A DNA stretch of 64,000 nucleotides from Saccharomycopsis fibuligera x Saccharomycopsis cf. fibuligera (Eukaryota > Ascomycota > Saccharomycetes > Ascoideales > Saccharomycopsidaceae): the NCBI GenBank assembly GCA_001936135.1, contig CP012809.1, forward strand, positions 2,715,501-2,779,500, read 5' to 3'. Positions within the stretch are counted from its first letter, which is position 1. Each line of letters opens with the position of its first letter. The notes below the pieces were generated by a model. That model worked only from the letters and a program-made list of their open reading frames with translations, was not told the origin of the DNA and searched no databases. This document shows positions 1 through 8,406 of the stretch, in pieces. The position numbers were made by a program, and so were the translations under genes.

Positions 1-302
1 GCGGTTTGCTGACTTTTGGAAACGCTCATGGTGATGTCACACACGAAGATGACTTGCTGTTCTCTAAATTTTTTTTTCTTTTTTTTTTATATAATTTTTG
101 CCTCGAAGGAAACCTAAAGAAAACAAGCGTTGGAAAGTAAAGTATAATGAAATAAAACAATCATCTATTAAAAACGTGTAATGGAGAAGAAAATGAAAAT
201 CAATATTAAAGAGTGAAATAAACTAAAAGTTACTGTCGAGAAAAAAGATGTAGAAAAAGCAACCAGCGTTGTTCAATTTAGAATCATCGTCTTGCGACAT
301 GC
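1..302. other. Left edge, downstream flank of SEC53
   Basis: AT-rich sequence with T runs at 69-88. No gene can be supported. A minus-strand ATG at 27-29 could open a gene running off the left edge, but only nine codons are visible. A plus-strand frame open from the edge to about 139 passes through the T run and looks non-coding. Confidence 0.4.
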
Positions 303-1070
303 TTAGAGCTCTTCATCTTTAAAGAACAATTCCTTCAAGATGTCGTAAGTGTCATCTGGGTTTTTAACAGAGTGACCAATAGTTCTTTCATCACTGTAAA
401 TCTCCCAGTCGTTACCACCTTGGTAAGTTTTGTCACCAAAGAAGTGAATTTCTTTAAAGTTTTCGCTTTCAATGTGTTGCAAGCAGTAAGTCTTGTCCCA
501 ACCAGTTGGGAAAACGTCGAAAGAAATTTGACCTCCAATAGAGTAAGTCAAGGCCAAGTGGCTAAAGTTTTTCTTCAATTCAGCAACCATGGTTTCTCTA
601 ACCTTGTGAATTTTGTCATAAGCTTCAAATTCATTTCTTTCTTGAGTAGAAGCATTTCTACCAACTGGAGAAACGTTAATCATACCATTTCTGAATTCGA
701 TAAAAGTGCCTCTTCTGACTGGAAGGTCGATACTGGCCAAGTAGCCAAGAATCCATTTGGCCAACTTGTTGTATTCTTCGTTACCAATCCAGTTGATGAA
801 GGATTGAGAAGCTAATTCTTTACCTTGCTTGTAAGCAGTCAAACCGTTTTCACTGAAAGCATAGTCGAATTGGTCCACAACATCGTTACCAAGCTGTTCT
901 TTTTGTTTAGACAAGTCAGAACCACCAACAAAACCAATAACAATTTTTTCTCTCAATTTTGGAAGCAAGGCTTTCATTTTGTCACCAATGAACAAACGAG
1001 CTGGGGTCAAAGTACCATCAACATCGAAAAGGGCAATGACACCTGGAATTTGTTTTTCTGGGAAAGACAT
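303..1070 (-). CDS. SEC53: Phosphomannomutase
   Basis: Converts mannose-6-phosphate to mannose-1-phosphate in the cytosol, feeding GDP-mannose for N-glycosylation, O-mannosylation and GPI anchors. The 255-residue product has the HAD-type motif FDVDGTLT at residues 15-22 with the nucleophile Asp16 and acid/base Asp18. It also has [12 protein letters not shown], the substrate-loop segment [17 protein letters not shown], and the late motif HFFGDKT that coordinates Mg2+. The length equals that of fungal Sec53. The frame is open for 43 more codons upstream, but that extension is hydrophobic and starts away from the family start, so I chose the ATG of MSFPEKQ at 1068-1070. It is essential in yeasts. 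The gene stands alone, with a long upstream gap before the protease gene. Confidence 0.97.
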   Translation of the reverse strand: MSFPEKQIPGVIALFDVDGTLTPARLFIGDKMKALLPKLREKIVIGFVGGSDLSKQKEQLGNDVVDQFDYAFSENGLTAYKQGKELASQSFINWIGNEEYNKLAKWILGYLASIDLPVRRGTFIEFRNGMINVSPVGRNASTQERNEFEAYDKIHKVRETMVAELKKNFSHLALTYSIGGQISFDVFPTGWDKTYCLQHIESENFKEIHFFGDKTYQGGNDWEIYSDERTIGHSVKNPDDTYDILKELFFKDEEL

Positions 1071-2423
1071 TATTGAAAATGAAGTAAGAATAATAAAGTA
1101 GTAAGAACTAAAAAAAGGGGTATAATGACAGTGAACTGGGACTGAACAAAAGATAAGATTAGCTTGCTGAAGGAACAACGAAAAACGAAACGTAAACAAA
1201 AGAGAAAGAAAAAAAAAAGGAAGGTCTCCCGGTGATGATGAAATATTCTATTTTTTTTCACTATAATTAAAACCAAATACACCGTGTCTCTTTTTTTTCG
1301 CAGCCCTGAACCTGCAGTAAGGTCACGAGACACGTTTTCTTTTTTATAGGCAGGGTACCCCGAGAAACTTCCAACATGAGGGCGCAACATCCGCTTGAGT
1401 AAATCAACTAACATAAATAAATGTGGATCATTTTGTCAGATTTGGTGAAATCACTTTGAGCTTATATATAAGGAAGTTATTTCAGGTCATTGAGAAACAA
1501 TATAAGTTACGCAAAGTTTTGAAAAAAACTTTGAATAAAGCTCTTTGTGTTCAGCATGTGACTGCCTGGATGACTTTTTCTCGTATATTCTTCTAGAAAT
1601 GCGCACTTAAAATTGAAAAAAATGTGTTGTATCTGAATTTTTTAATTATAGCATCACTTAATGATTTTGTAGCACTTATTTGTAGTGCAAAAAATGAGAA
1701 GTGATTGGCAGTTGGTAAAAGGGATTATGCAATTTTTGTTCCGAAGCCGTTGTGTATGGCAAATTCCGATTTTTCAAGCATCCACAGTTTAGGCTTATCC
1801 TATGGGGATTTCCTGCTATTACTGGTGCCTTACAACAGCATTCTTGTGCAATTGCACTTTTTCAAGATAGGCACCTTGCTAAAAATAAACTCGTCTTTGA
1901 CAGACTTGGCAAGTCATGGTGACATAGAATTATTTGGTTCAATATTTTGAAAACTCTATCAAAATAAGTACCTACCAAAAAAGCACAAAAACACTCTTAC
2001 ACTTTTATTATTTGTCTTGCCCACTTTATTCCAAACAATTGAAATTGCAATCTCGTTTCAATACTGAGGGTAAGGAAATTGTACTTAAGCGCTTTTAGTT
2101 AAATAAAGTGTGTTTTCTTTTTTTTTTCATGGCATGGCTGGGCATCACCACTGAAGAATTATGTATGCATAAACTCGTGCAGCCTAGATGCCTCGCGCTA
2201 ATGAACATAGAGCTATGTTAGCACGCACTTCACCCGTTCTTTATATATATACATCTGAAAATACAATGAAGCCCAAAGGGTAAAATAATAGTATAAGAAT
2301 GCCCAGAATCCCAAGATTTTTGATGTCTTGGCTTTTATGTTTTCCATTATATTCTCTTATTTCCAACACTAAGCCTCGTTTGAGACATTGTTAATTATTT
2401 TTATTCATTCTTTCAATTTTACA
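1071..2423. other. Long divergent intergenic region, SEC53 / aspartyl protease
   Basis: About 1.35 kb with no supportable gene. An open frame at 1705-1950 has no ATG start and no recognisable sequence. It should hold the promoters of both flanking genes. T runs are present near 2118-2128. Confidence 0.6.
2242..2251 (+). promoter_or_regulatory. TATA-like element upstream of the aspartyl protease
   Basis: A TATATATATA run lies about 175 bases before the protease ATG. This fits a TATA-containing promoter typical of regulated secreted hydrolase genes. The assignment is by position only. Confidence 0.35.
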
Positions 2424-3644
2424 ATGCAACTTTCTAATTCTGTTTTGTTGTCTGTCATTGCTGCACTTTCCTCTTTTACTAGTGCAGCACCAGTGGAGAA
2501 AAGAGAGACTGCACCATTGAAACTTGATTTTAATGTGATCAGACATTCTAACCACTCTGTGGTGAAAACAAACAGAGTTTTCAAAGAAGCAACCAAAGGT
2601 AGTCTTAACTTGCAATTGAGCAATCAGTATACTCAATACATTGCAGATTTCAAAATCGGTACCCCTGGACAAAGCATTAGAATTGACGTTGATACTGGAT
2701 CTTCTGACTTGTGGGTCCCTGCTAAGGGCACGAAATCCGAATACGGCACATTTGACAAGAGCCAGTCTAGCACCTATAAGAAATTGAAAGATGGTTTTGC
2801 GATTGGTTATGGTGACAAGACTTACGCAAAGGGTGAATGGGCTACTGATGACATGGAAATTTCGGGTACAAAGCTCACTGATGTCGAGTTTGCTGTGGCT
2901 ACTAATCAAACTGCCGGTAGAGCTCTTGTCGGGATTGGGTTCTCTGGAAATGAGGCTTCTAACTATGGTAGTGGTGCCTTCACTTATGACAACTTTCCAG
3001 CATCTTTGAAGAAACAAGGTATCATAAACAAAAATGCATACTCATTATACTTGAACTCCCTTGATGCTAGTGCTGGCTCTGTTTTGTTTGGTGCTATTGA
3101 TAACGCTAAGATTGACGGCAACTTGCAAACTCTCGACTTGATCAACATTAACGACGAAGGTGAAAAAGTGGATGAGCCAGTGGCATTTTTTGTCAATTTA
3201 GATAAGGTTGCAGGTGGTAAAAGTGACGTTTTCACTGATAAGACATATCCAGCTTTATTGGACAGTGGAACCACTTTGATCTACGCTCCAACTGACGTTT
3301 ATAAAAAGATAACTAGCAAATATGGTACTTACCATCAAGAAGTTGGTGGCAGTATCATTGACTGTGATGCTCAAGAGGACGCTTTCCAATTTGGGTTTGC
3401 TAACAAGACGATTAATGTGCCATTTTCTGACACTTTGTTCAAGTTGACCTTGAATGATGGTCTGACATACCAAATTGGTGGTAAAGACCAGTGCTTGGTT
3501 GGCTTCATGAACTCTGGATCGGACTATTATATTCTTGGTGATGGTTTCTTGAGATCGGCATATGTTTACTATGACTTGGATGAGAAGAAGGTTGGTATTG
3601 CTCAAGCCAAATATACTGATGAAACAGATATTCAAGTTGTTTGA
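2424..3644 (+). CDS. Secreted aspartyl protease (Candida Sap / yapsin, pepsin A1 family)
   Basis: A 406-residue preproenzyme. Residues 1-21 form a hydrophobic signal peptide, followed by a Kex2-type Lys26-Arg27 site. Both catalytic motifs are present: DTGSSDLW with Asp90 and DSGTT with Asp280. The family segments KKQGIINKNAYSLYLNS and ILGDGFLRSAYVYYDLD are typical of Candida Saps. There is no Ser/Thr-rich tail or GPI signal, so it is expected to be secreted. Two features are odd. The loop after DTGS lacks the Cys pair of Sap2-type enzymes, leaving only the C-terminal pair (IIDCD ... KDQC). The flap reads YGDKT where YGDGS/T is usual. An in-frame TTG 36 bases upstream is not a credible start. 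Which numbered SAP it corresponds to cannot be told. Confidence 0.93.
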   Translation: MQLSNSVLLSVIAALSSFTSAAPVEKRETAPLKLDFNVIRHSNHSVVKTNRVFKEATKGSLNLQLSNQYTQYIADFKIGTPGQSIRIDVDTGSSDLWVPAKGTKSEYGTFDKSQSSTYKKLKDGFAIGYGDKTYAKGEWATDDMEISGTKLTDVEFAVATNQTAGRALVGIGFSGNEASNYGSGAFTYDNFPASLKKQGIINKNAYSLYLNSLDASAGSVLFGAIDNAKIDGNLQTLDLININDEGEKVDEPVAFFVNLDKVAGGKSDVFTDKTYPALLDSGTTLIYAPTDVYKKITSKYGTYHQEVGGSIIDCDAQEDAFQFGFANKTINVPFSDTLFKLTLNDGLTYQIGGKDQCLVGFMNSGSDYYILGDGFLRSAYVYYDLDEKKVGIAQAKYTDETDIQVV

Positions 3645-4054
3645 TATTTCTAGCTAGATTAGCAAAAGGAATCATTTCATTTTCTTTCAGTTCTTCTGCC
3701 ACAGTGGCTCAAATCTCTTTATCAATATTTCTTTTTAGCTTTAGTTCATTTTCTCTCATGCAAACAAATATGCAACTCACTATAACATATGCTTTTTCAT
3801 ATAAACTTTTTTCTTTTGCTGTATTCTTTCAAAGTGACAGACCCATGAAGTAATTTATAGCACATGGTGCAGTGGCTTTCATATGCATGTTGGTCTTCCG
3901 CGGGAACACTCATAACCTTTCTAAAAAAAAAAAAAGAAATTGGCACGTACTTTGATCTCATCGAAAAAAGCAAAAGGTAAACACAACAGAACTGGCCACC
4001 ATCGTAAGGCATCGAAGATAAACCAAAACAAAAAGCAAAGTAAATAACCTGGAT
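3645..4054. other. Intergenic, aspartyl protease to LCL3
   Basis: About 410 bases holding the 3' region of the protease and the promoter of LCL3, with an A run at 3922-3934. No gene seen. Confidence 0.6.
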
Positions 4055-4822
4055 ATGCTATTTTCAGGAAGCAAGAGCCCCAGTGATAACAACAGCAATG
4101 ATAACAATCAGCGAGCGTCAACGAACGGCAGCAGCAGCACCAGTGCAGCAGCTCAGGTATCAATATTTCATCCAAAAACCATTCTACTAGCAATGATCCT
4201 CACTGGTGGCGCCCTAGGCTCATATCATCTTTACCAGACGCTTATCAAAAGAATACCTACATCATTAGATATACCCACCCATTATTTCCGCAAAAAATCG
4301 GTTCCTGGAGTAGTTTCATCCGTTGGTGATGGTGATAATTTCCATTTCTTTCATACTCCGGGTGGCATCTTTGCCGGTTGGGGATGGCTAAGACATCCAC
4401 CTAGACTGCGCAAATTACTAAAGGATCAAACTTGGAGTGTTAGGTTGTGTGGGGTTGATGCTCCCGAGAGATCTCATTTCGGTAAGCCAGCACAGCCGCA
4501 TTCAGAAGAAAGTTTACAGTGGTTAAGAAAGTACCTTTTACATCGCAAATGTAAAGTGAAACCATTACGGATTGATCAGTATAATAGAGTGGTTGCGAAA
4601 GTGTTGGTAAAGCAATTTGGGGTCCTTACTAGGGATGTTAGCGAAGAAATGATTAAGAATGGAATTGGTATTGTGTATGAGGGGAAACATGGTAGTGAAT
4701 TTGATGGCCAAGAAGGCGTTTATAGACGATGCGAAGCAGAAGCTAAGAAGCTGAGAAAGGGTCTTTGGCAAATCAAAGGAAAAACTCTTACTCCTGGTGA
4801 GTACAAGAGGTTGTATAAATAG
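4055..4822 (+). CDS. LCL3: Probable endonuclease, staphylococcal nuclease-like, membrane-anchored
   Basis: A 255-residue protein of the fungal Lcl3 family, linked in S. cerevisiae to mitochondria and chronological lifespan. Residues 1-35 are Asn/Ser-rich and disordered. One membrane segment (about 41-60, TILLAMILTGGALGSYHLY) is followed by a thermonuclease fold. Recognisable nuclease segments are VVSSVGDGDNF, VRLCGVDAPE, YNRVVAKV and the closing KKLRKGLW. These correspond to the OB-fold strands carrying the Ca2+ and catalytic residues of staphylococcal nuclease. The codon before RKGLW is CTG, so that residue is probably Ser in this yeast. The start ATG gives the usual family length. It lies tandem to the protease gene and converges with FMP52, 222 bases apart. 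Confidence 0.93.
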   Translation: MLFSGSKSPSDNNSNDNNQRASTNGSSSTSAAAQVSIFHPKTILLAMILTGGALGSYHLYQTLIKRIPTSLDIPTHYFRKKSVPGVVSSVGDGDNFHFFHTPGGIFAGWGWLRHPPRLRKLLKDQTWSVRLCGVDAPERSHFGKPAQPHSEESLQWLRKYLLHRKCKVKPLRIDQYNRVVAKVLVKQFGVLTRDVSEEMIKNGIGIVYEGKHGSEFDGQEGVYRRCEAEAKKLRKGLWQIKGKTLTPGEYKRLYK

Positions 4823-5044
4823 AGGAATGGTGGTGACTATAGTTGAATAGCTAGACACATTCACTTGGTTTGTGGAAAGAACAGCAACAACATAAGTTAT
4901 TAGATCATATATAGCATAATGCACTACAGACTATCCGCTGAAGTATGCTCAGCTTTAAATAAAATAGACAAACAGTACACATAAAAAACACAAGCATGAA
5001 AATGAAAATAAAATAAAAACAAAAATAATTGGCTATTGGAAAAA

Positions 5045-5734
5045 TTATTTCTTGATAGACTTCAAAATAGAGTCAAGTGTAGCAGGATTCAAAATCTTCA
5101 CTTCATTATCACCTTTAATCGGCTCAGCAATGACTTGAGCAACGGCTTCAGCGATTTCAGAGCCCTCAATAGCATTAAGAGTATAGTGGTTTATAAATGA
5201 GCCATGAGCGAACTTACCTAAAAACATGGCTAAGTTGTTTCCAAACCCTTTGTGAATACCATCTCTCTCTCCCAAAAGTACCCCTGGTCTAACAATAATA
5301 GTTCTTGGAAACTTCAACTGAGCCACAGCTTCGTCTAACTCACCTTTCATTTTTAAGTAAGCCATTCTTGAGTCCTTGTTAGCACCAGCACTGCTTATGA
5401 TAACATATGTCTTAAAACCGGCTTCCTTTGCCGCTTTGGCTAATTCCAAATTCAAGTCATGGTCAATCTTGTATTGATTTTCAAATCCACCAGCAGCCCC
5501 TCTAGTAGTAGCTAATGCTGAGAAAAACACATCGGTATTTTTCTGCTGTTTGATAATATCACTCCATTTACTGCTATCTGGCTCAATGAGGGACTGAGTC
5601 TTGGAAGAAACATTCTTGTTTAATTTACGGCGCACTAATGCAACCACTTCACTAAACACTGGAGAACTGTCTGCCTTTTTAGTGAATTCTGAGCCAACAA
5701 GACCAGTTGCGCCAACGATGAGAGCTTTAGACAT
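5045..5734 (-). CDS. FMP52: Mitochondrial outer-membrane NAD(P)-binding protein Fmp52
   Basis: A 229-residue protein with an atypical short-chain dehydrogenase / NmrA-like Rossmann fold, related to human HTATIP2 (TIP30). The N-terminal glycine motif GATGLVGSEF marks the dinucleotide-binding site. SALATTRGAAGG and the YLKMKGELDEAV segment (a YxxxK-type motif) follow as in the family. S. cerevisiae Fmp52 is found in the mitochondrial outer membrane and its biochemical role is not settled. I chose the ATG of MSKALIVGATG because it matches the family start. The frame extends 13 codons further to an upstream ATG at 5771-5773, which is possible but less likely. Confidence 0.94.
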   Translation of the reverse strand: MSKALIVGATGLVGSEFTKKADSSPVFSEVVALVRRKLNKNVSSKTQSLIEPDSSKWSDIIKQQKNTDVFFSALATTRGAAGGFENQYKIDHDLNLELAKAAKEAGFKTYVIISSAGANKDSRMAYLKMKGELDEAVAQLKFPRTIIVRPGVLLGERDGIHKGFGNNLAMFLGKFAHGSFINHYTLNAIEGSEIAEAVAQVIAEPIKGDNEVKILNPATLDSILKSIKK

Positions 5735-7209
5735 TGTTTCTGAGTTAATTTTTGTTATTTGCAAAGATGTCAATTCAGTATTAAGCTGTATAAAATGAAC
5801 CTTATAAACAGTAAGATGTTGCTATTATCCTCATCTTGAATTCACGGACTTACCGCTGATTAATGCATATTGCAGGGCACACACTCCAAGGAGGTCAGGT
5901 TACCCTACTATTCGTATATTGTAATGTTATTCTATGTCACACAACAGAAACACATACATTGGCAACGTGTCCGAGCGGTTAAGGAGAAAGATTAGAAATC
6001 TTTTGGGCTTTGCCCGCGCAGGTTCGAGTCCTGCCGTTGTCGTCCATTTTTTTGTTCGTACAGCTCTTTCTTATTATTACAACTAAAATGTCTTGAACAG
6101 CGAATTGTTCTTGTTTGCATTTTTAGTTTTTCATTTTTTTTTTTTCTTTTCTTTTTTTTTTTTTAAATAACAAGAAGGTTGTTCGTCTTTCGTAATTATT
6201 CTAACAATAGCTGTGCAAGACTAGAGCGCCAGAAAATTAAGCACTTCGTGAAATGTAACCTGTACCTGTGTCTGCTGCCAAAAGAGATATTCATAGTGAG
6301 CAACACCGGTATTATTTAGTCAGCCGCACCGCACTGACAAGAAATTTTCCTCAAGAAAAGCAAAATTATTTGATTAGTTAAAAATTTGTCATAGGATGCT
6401 GGCACAGAGGCTGTATGGAGACATAAAATGATTTTTGAATATTTTAGCTACCGTAGTATGGGATGTAAATACATCGAGCCGTTTTTCCCTTGCCGGAAAA
6501 GAATCTAAAATGTGGCTATGTTTGTAGAAGCAACATGTTATCAAGTCGAAACTTTAGTGTTTCCTGATTCATATGAGATTCTGTATTGGCAATATGTTTT
6601 GATACCAAATCAATATGTTCGCAATTTACTGCCGGTAAACTTCGGCGAATCAGTTGAAACAGGGTTAAGGCATTATTTCTCTCGCATTAGCGACAAAAAA
6701 AAGAAACAAAAAAAGATAGACAGATAGAAAGAGAGCGAGAGACAGAGCAAAGATTGGAATTAAAAAGGAACCAGCATCAGTTTCGCATTGCAAAGTATTG
6801 TGTTTAGCTAGCTGCACTTAGCTATAATCAGCTAGCAAAACGGAAGGAAAGGGTACGCATTAGATAAGATTTGCCTGGCTGCGCGGACATGTTCATCTAC
6901 GCAGACTGTTACTATCGGCACTGACCGACAGGCTTAGCGGCCTTGTCAAAGGGCGCCGATCAATCTGTCTATCAATAGATAAAACGCTCTGTTTTTTCAT
7001 TAGGCGAAGCCGGTTGAGAGGTCAGCTGACAGGTCATGTGATAAACGGCGATGCTCAGGATTTTTTTCGCTTCTGTTTTTCCAGTATTGTCTCGCAATTT
7101 AATGTTGATTTCCAGTGGAGGCGGTAATGAAGTAGTGCTTGGTTATAGAACCCTTGTTTCTCAAAATCAGTGCAATACGATAAGCAACCCTTGACAGAAA
7201 GCAAACAAA
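5735..7209. other. Intergenic, FMP52 / tRNA-Ser / YSF3
   Basis: Apart from the tRNA at 5961-6042, no gene is seen in this stretch. It contains T runs near 6127-6163, an inverted repeat with 8-base arms (6807-6814 and 6829-6836), and a 10-bp palindrome GTCAGCTGAC at 7021-7030 about 180 bases before YSF3. A 71-codon open frame at 6512-6727 ends in a Lys/Gln-rich tail and looks spurious. Confidence 0.5.
5961..6042 (+). tRNA. tRNA-Ser (anticodon AGA)
   Basis: A complete 82-nt class II tRNA. The acceptor stem GGCAACG (5961-5967) pairs with CGTTGTC (6035-6041) with one G-U pair, followed by discriminator G6042. The anticodon stem AAAGA/TCTTT closes the loop TTAGAAA, giving anticodon AGA for UCU/UCC serine codons. 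The long variable arm (GGGCTTTGCCC) is typical of tRNA-Ser. The T arm contains GGTTCGAGTCC. A run of seven T at 6047-6053 serves as the Pol III terminator. No intron is present. This is not the CAG-anticodon tRNA that defines CTG-clade decoding. Confidence 0.97.
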
Positions 7210-7531
7210 ATGGTATGTAATTTTTTTTTGTGCATTATATTTACAACTGCTTAGATGACTAATATTTCAAATAAAGGCTGATAGATTAAGAGATGAACAA
7301 CAATTTGAGCTCTTGAAGTCCAAACATATTGGTCTCGGTACCCCAGAGACCACCAAGCATGAATGGATCACCAACATCAAGCGTGATACTTATGCCAGCA
7401 TGACGGCTCACCACGCCTTAGCAGAACATTATGCTATTGCCACCAACGAGCCAGTTCAGCTTACAAAGCACCATTTCATTGAGCAGATGATTCAGCCATA
7501 CGGGCCAGTGACTGATAAGAATAGCCAGTAA
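7210..7531 (+). CDS. YSF3: SF3b complex subunit 5 (U2 snRNP), spliced gene
   Basis: The coding sequence joins 7210-7212 and 7277-7531 for 85 residues. It begins MADRLRDEQQFE and continues with SKHIGLGTPETTKHEW, YAIATNEP and MIQPYGP. These match human SF3B5 (SKYIGTGHADTTKWEW, MLQPCGP) at nearly identical length. SF3b5 is a small helical subunit bound to SF3b1 in the U2 snRNP, where branch-point adenosines are selected. The first exon holds only the ATG. The 64-nt intron starts GTATGT at 7213 and ends AAAG at 7276, with GACTAAT at 7257-7263 as the probable branch point. S. cerevisiae YSF3 also has an intron near its start. Without splicing, the frame has no ATG before the conserved part. Confidence 0.93.
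7213..7276 (+). other. YSF3: YSF3 intron
   Basis: The donor is GTATGT, the branch candidate is GACTAAT at 7257-7263, and the acceptor is AAAG. The intron is phase 0 and begins immediately after the initiator ATG. Confidence 0.9.
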
Positions 7532-7583
7532 GCGAATAAAGTTGAGGTAGTGCGAGACGGCCGCTAAAATTTTAGATCTAGCG

Positions 7584-7588
<5 letters not shown>

Positions 7589-7620
<32 letters not shown>
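7589..7620. repeat. Long T run
   Basis: 32 consecutive T. Comparable runs are at 10153-10178, 13261-13289, 23360-23384, 28008-28038, 28292-28313, 31122-31150, 45859-45896 and 61768-61790, plus an A run at 39996-40026. All lie between genes, many just after stop codons. Confidence 0.95.
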
Positions 7621-8063
7621 CTCGTTTTTTTTCTTTTGGAATCATAATGAAGTTTGTTTAGCTAAACATTATCAATCTGTTCCCAAGATATCAAAAAAAC
7701 CTACCAGCACCGGCATATTCATCGAGACCGGATAAAATACGTCAAAATTATATCAACCCTCGAAAGCATAGCCGGTGCCAGAATTATCGCACAAAACCGG
7801 CAGCAGAATTTCAACTGGCAACTCTTAACTCCGATCAACACTATCCTTTTCTTCTCCTTTCTTACAAATTCGTTCATCTCCGCACACTGCCTACAGCGCA
7901 GCTTTACGCTCCAGTACTTATTATACCAAATGGCATAGGAAATCTATCCAAACACGCGCGGCTTTTATCGCAGCAACAGAAAATTTACTTATTATGGGCT
8001 ACGCACTATCCTGCCCCGCTCTGCGCACTAATGCGATCCTCTGGAAGTCGGCGAATCAGCGAC

Positions 8064-8109
8064 GATAACAGAATAAAGTTTGATTATCTCTGTCCTAGAT
8101 AACAGGACA
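8064..8109. promoter_or_regulatory. Clustered GATAA sites with inverted repeat upstream of XUT1
   Basis: Three GATAA cores lie within 39 bases (8064-8068 plus, 8084-8088 minus, 8098-8102 plus). The last sits between TGTCCT (8091-8096) and AGGACA (8104-8109), a perfect 6-base inverted repeat. Spacing and orientation resemble nitrogen-regulated upstream activating sequences. Confidence 0.5.
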
Positions 8110-8406
8110 TTGTGCAGCCCTGCTCCACACTAGTGCTCTGAAGACATCAAGACATTATGTATATTTGGTTTTTCGATTTCATATATAACATTCACTAATG
8201 TCATCGTCTTCTCGATGCTCTCGGTTCTTCCAGACTAGATATTTTTCCTTTTTATATCCCGTATCTTATTCCTGTATACTTTAACCCTCATTGCTGATAT
8301 TTTCTTGCCATCTCAACCACCTCAATTCCCTTCCTTCAGCATTCTTCTCCACCAGTATTCTTAACCTTGCAGCTAATAAACATACTTCTTTAAGAAAACA
8401 GTGAAT

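Larger units (their letters stand above)
7532..8406. promoter_or_regulatory. YSF3 3' region and XUT1 promoter with GATA elements
   Basis: It begins with a 32-base T run (7589-7620). GATAA cores (either strand) occur at 7731-7735, 7784-7788, 8064-8068, 8084-8088 and 8098-8102. ACCGGC or GCCGGT occurs at 7709-7714, 7771-7776 and 7796-7801. In ascomycetes GATAA is bound by Gat1/Gln3-type activators of nitrogen-source genes, which fits a purine permease downstream. Confidence 0.5.

Noticed and set aside
1-29. Start of a further minus-strand gene at the left edge
   Set aside because: Only nine codons lie within the window, so it cannot be supported.
1071-1199. 43-codon N-terminal extension of SEC53
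   Set aside because: The extension is hydrophobic and not part of the conserved family start; the internal ATG matches Sec53.
1705-1950. 81-codon plus-strand open frame between SEC53 and the protease
   Set aside because: It starts at TTG, has no ATG at a useful position and no recognisable sequence.
5735-7209. LTR or other transposon remnant beside the tRNA gene
   Set aside because: tRNA flanks are frequent Ty targets, but no TG...CA-bounded repeat pair or retroelement coding trace could be seen.
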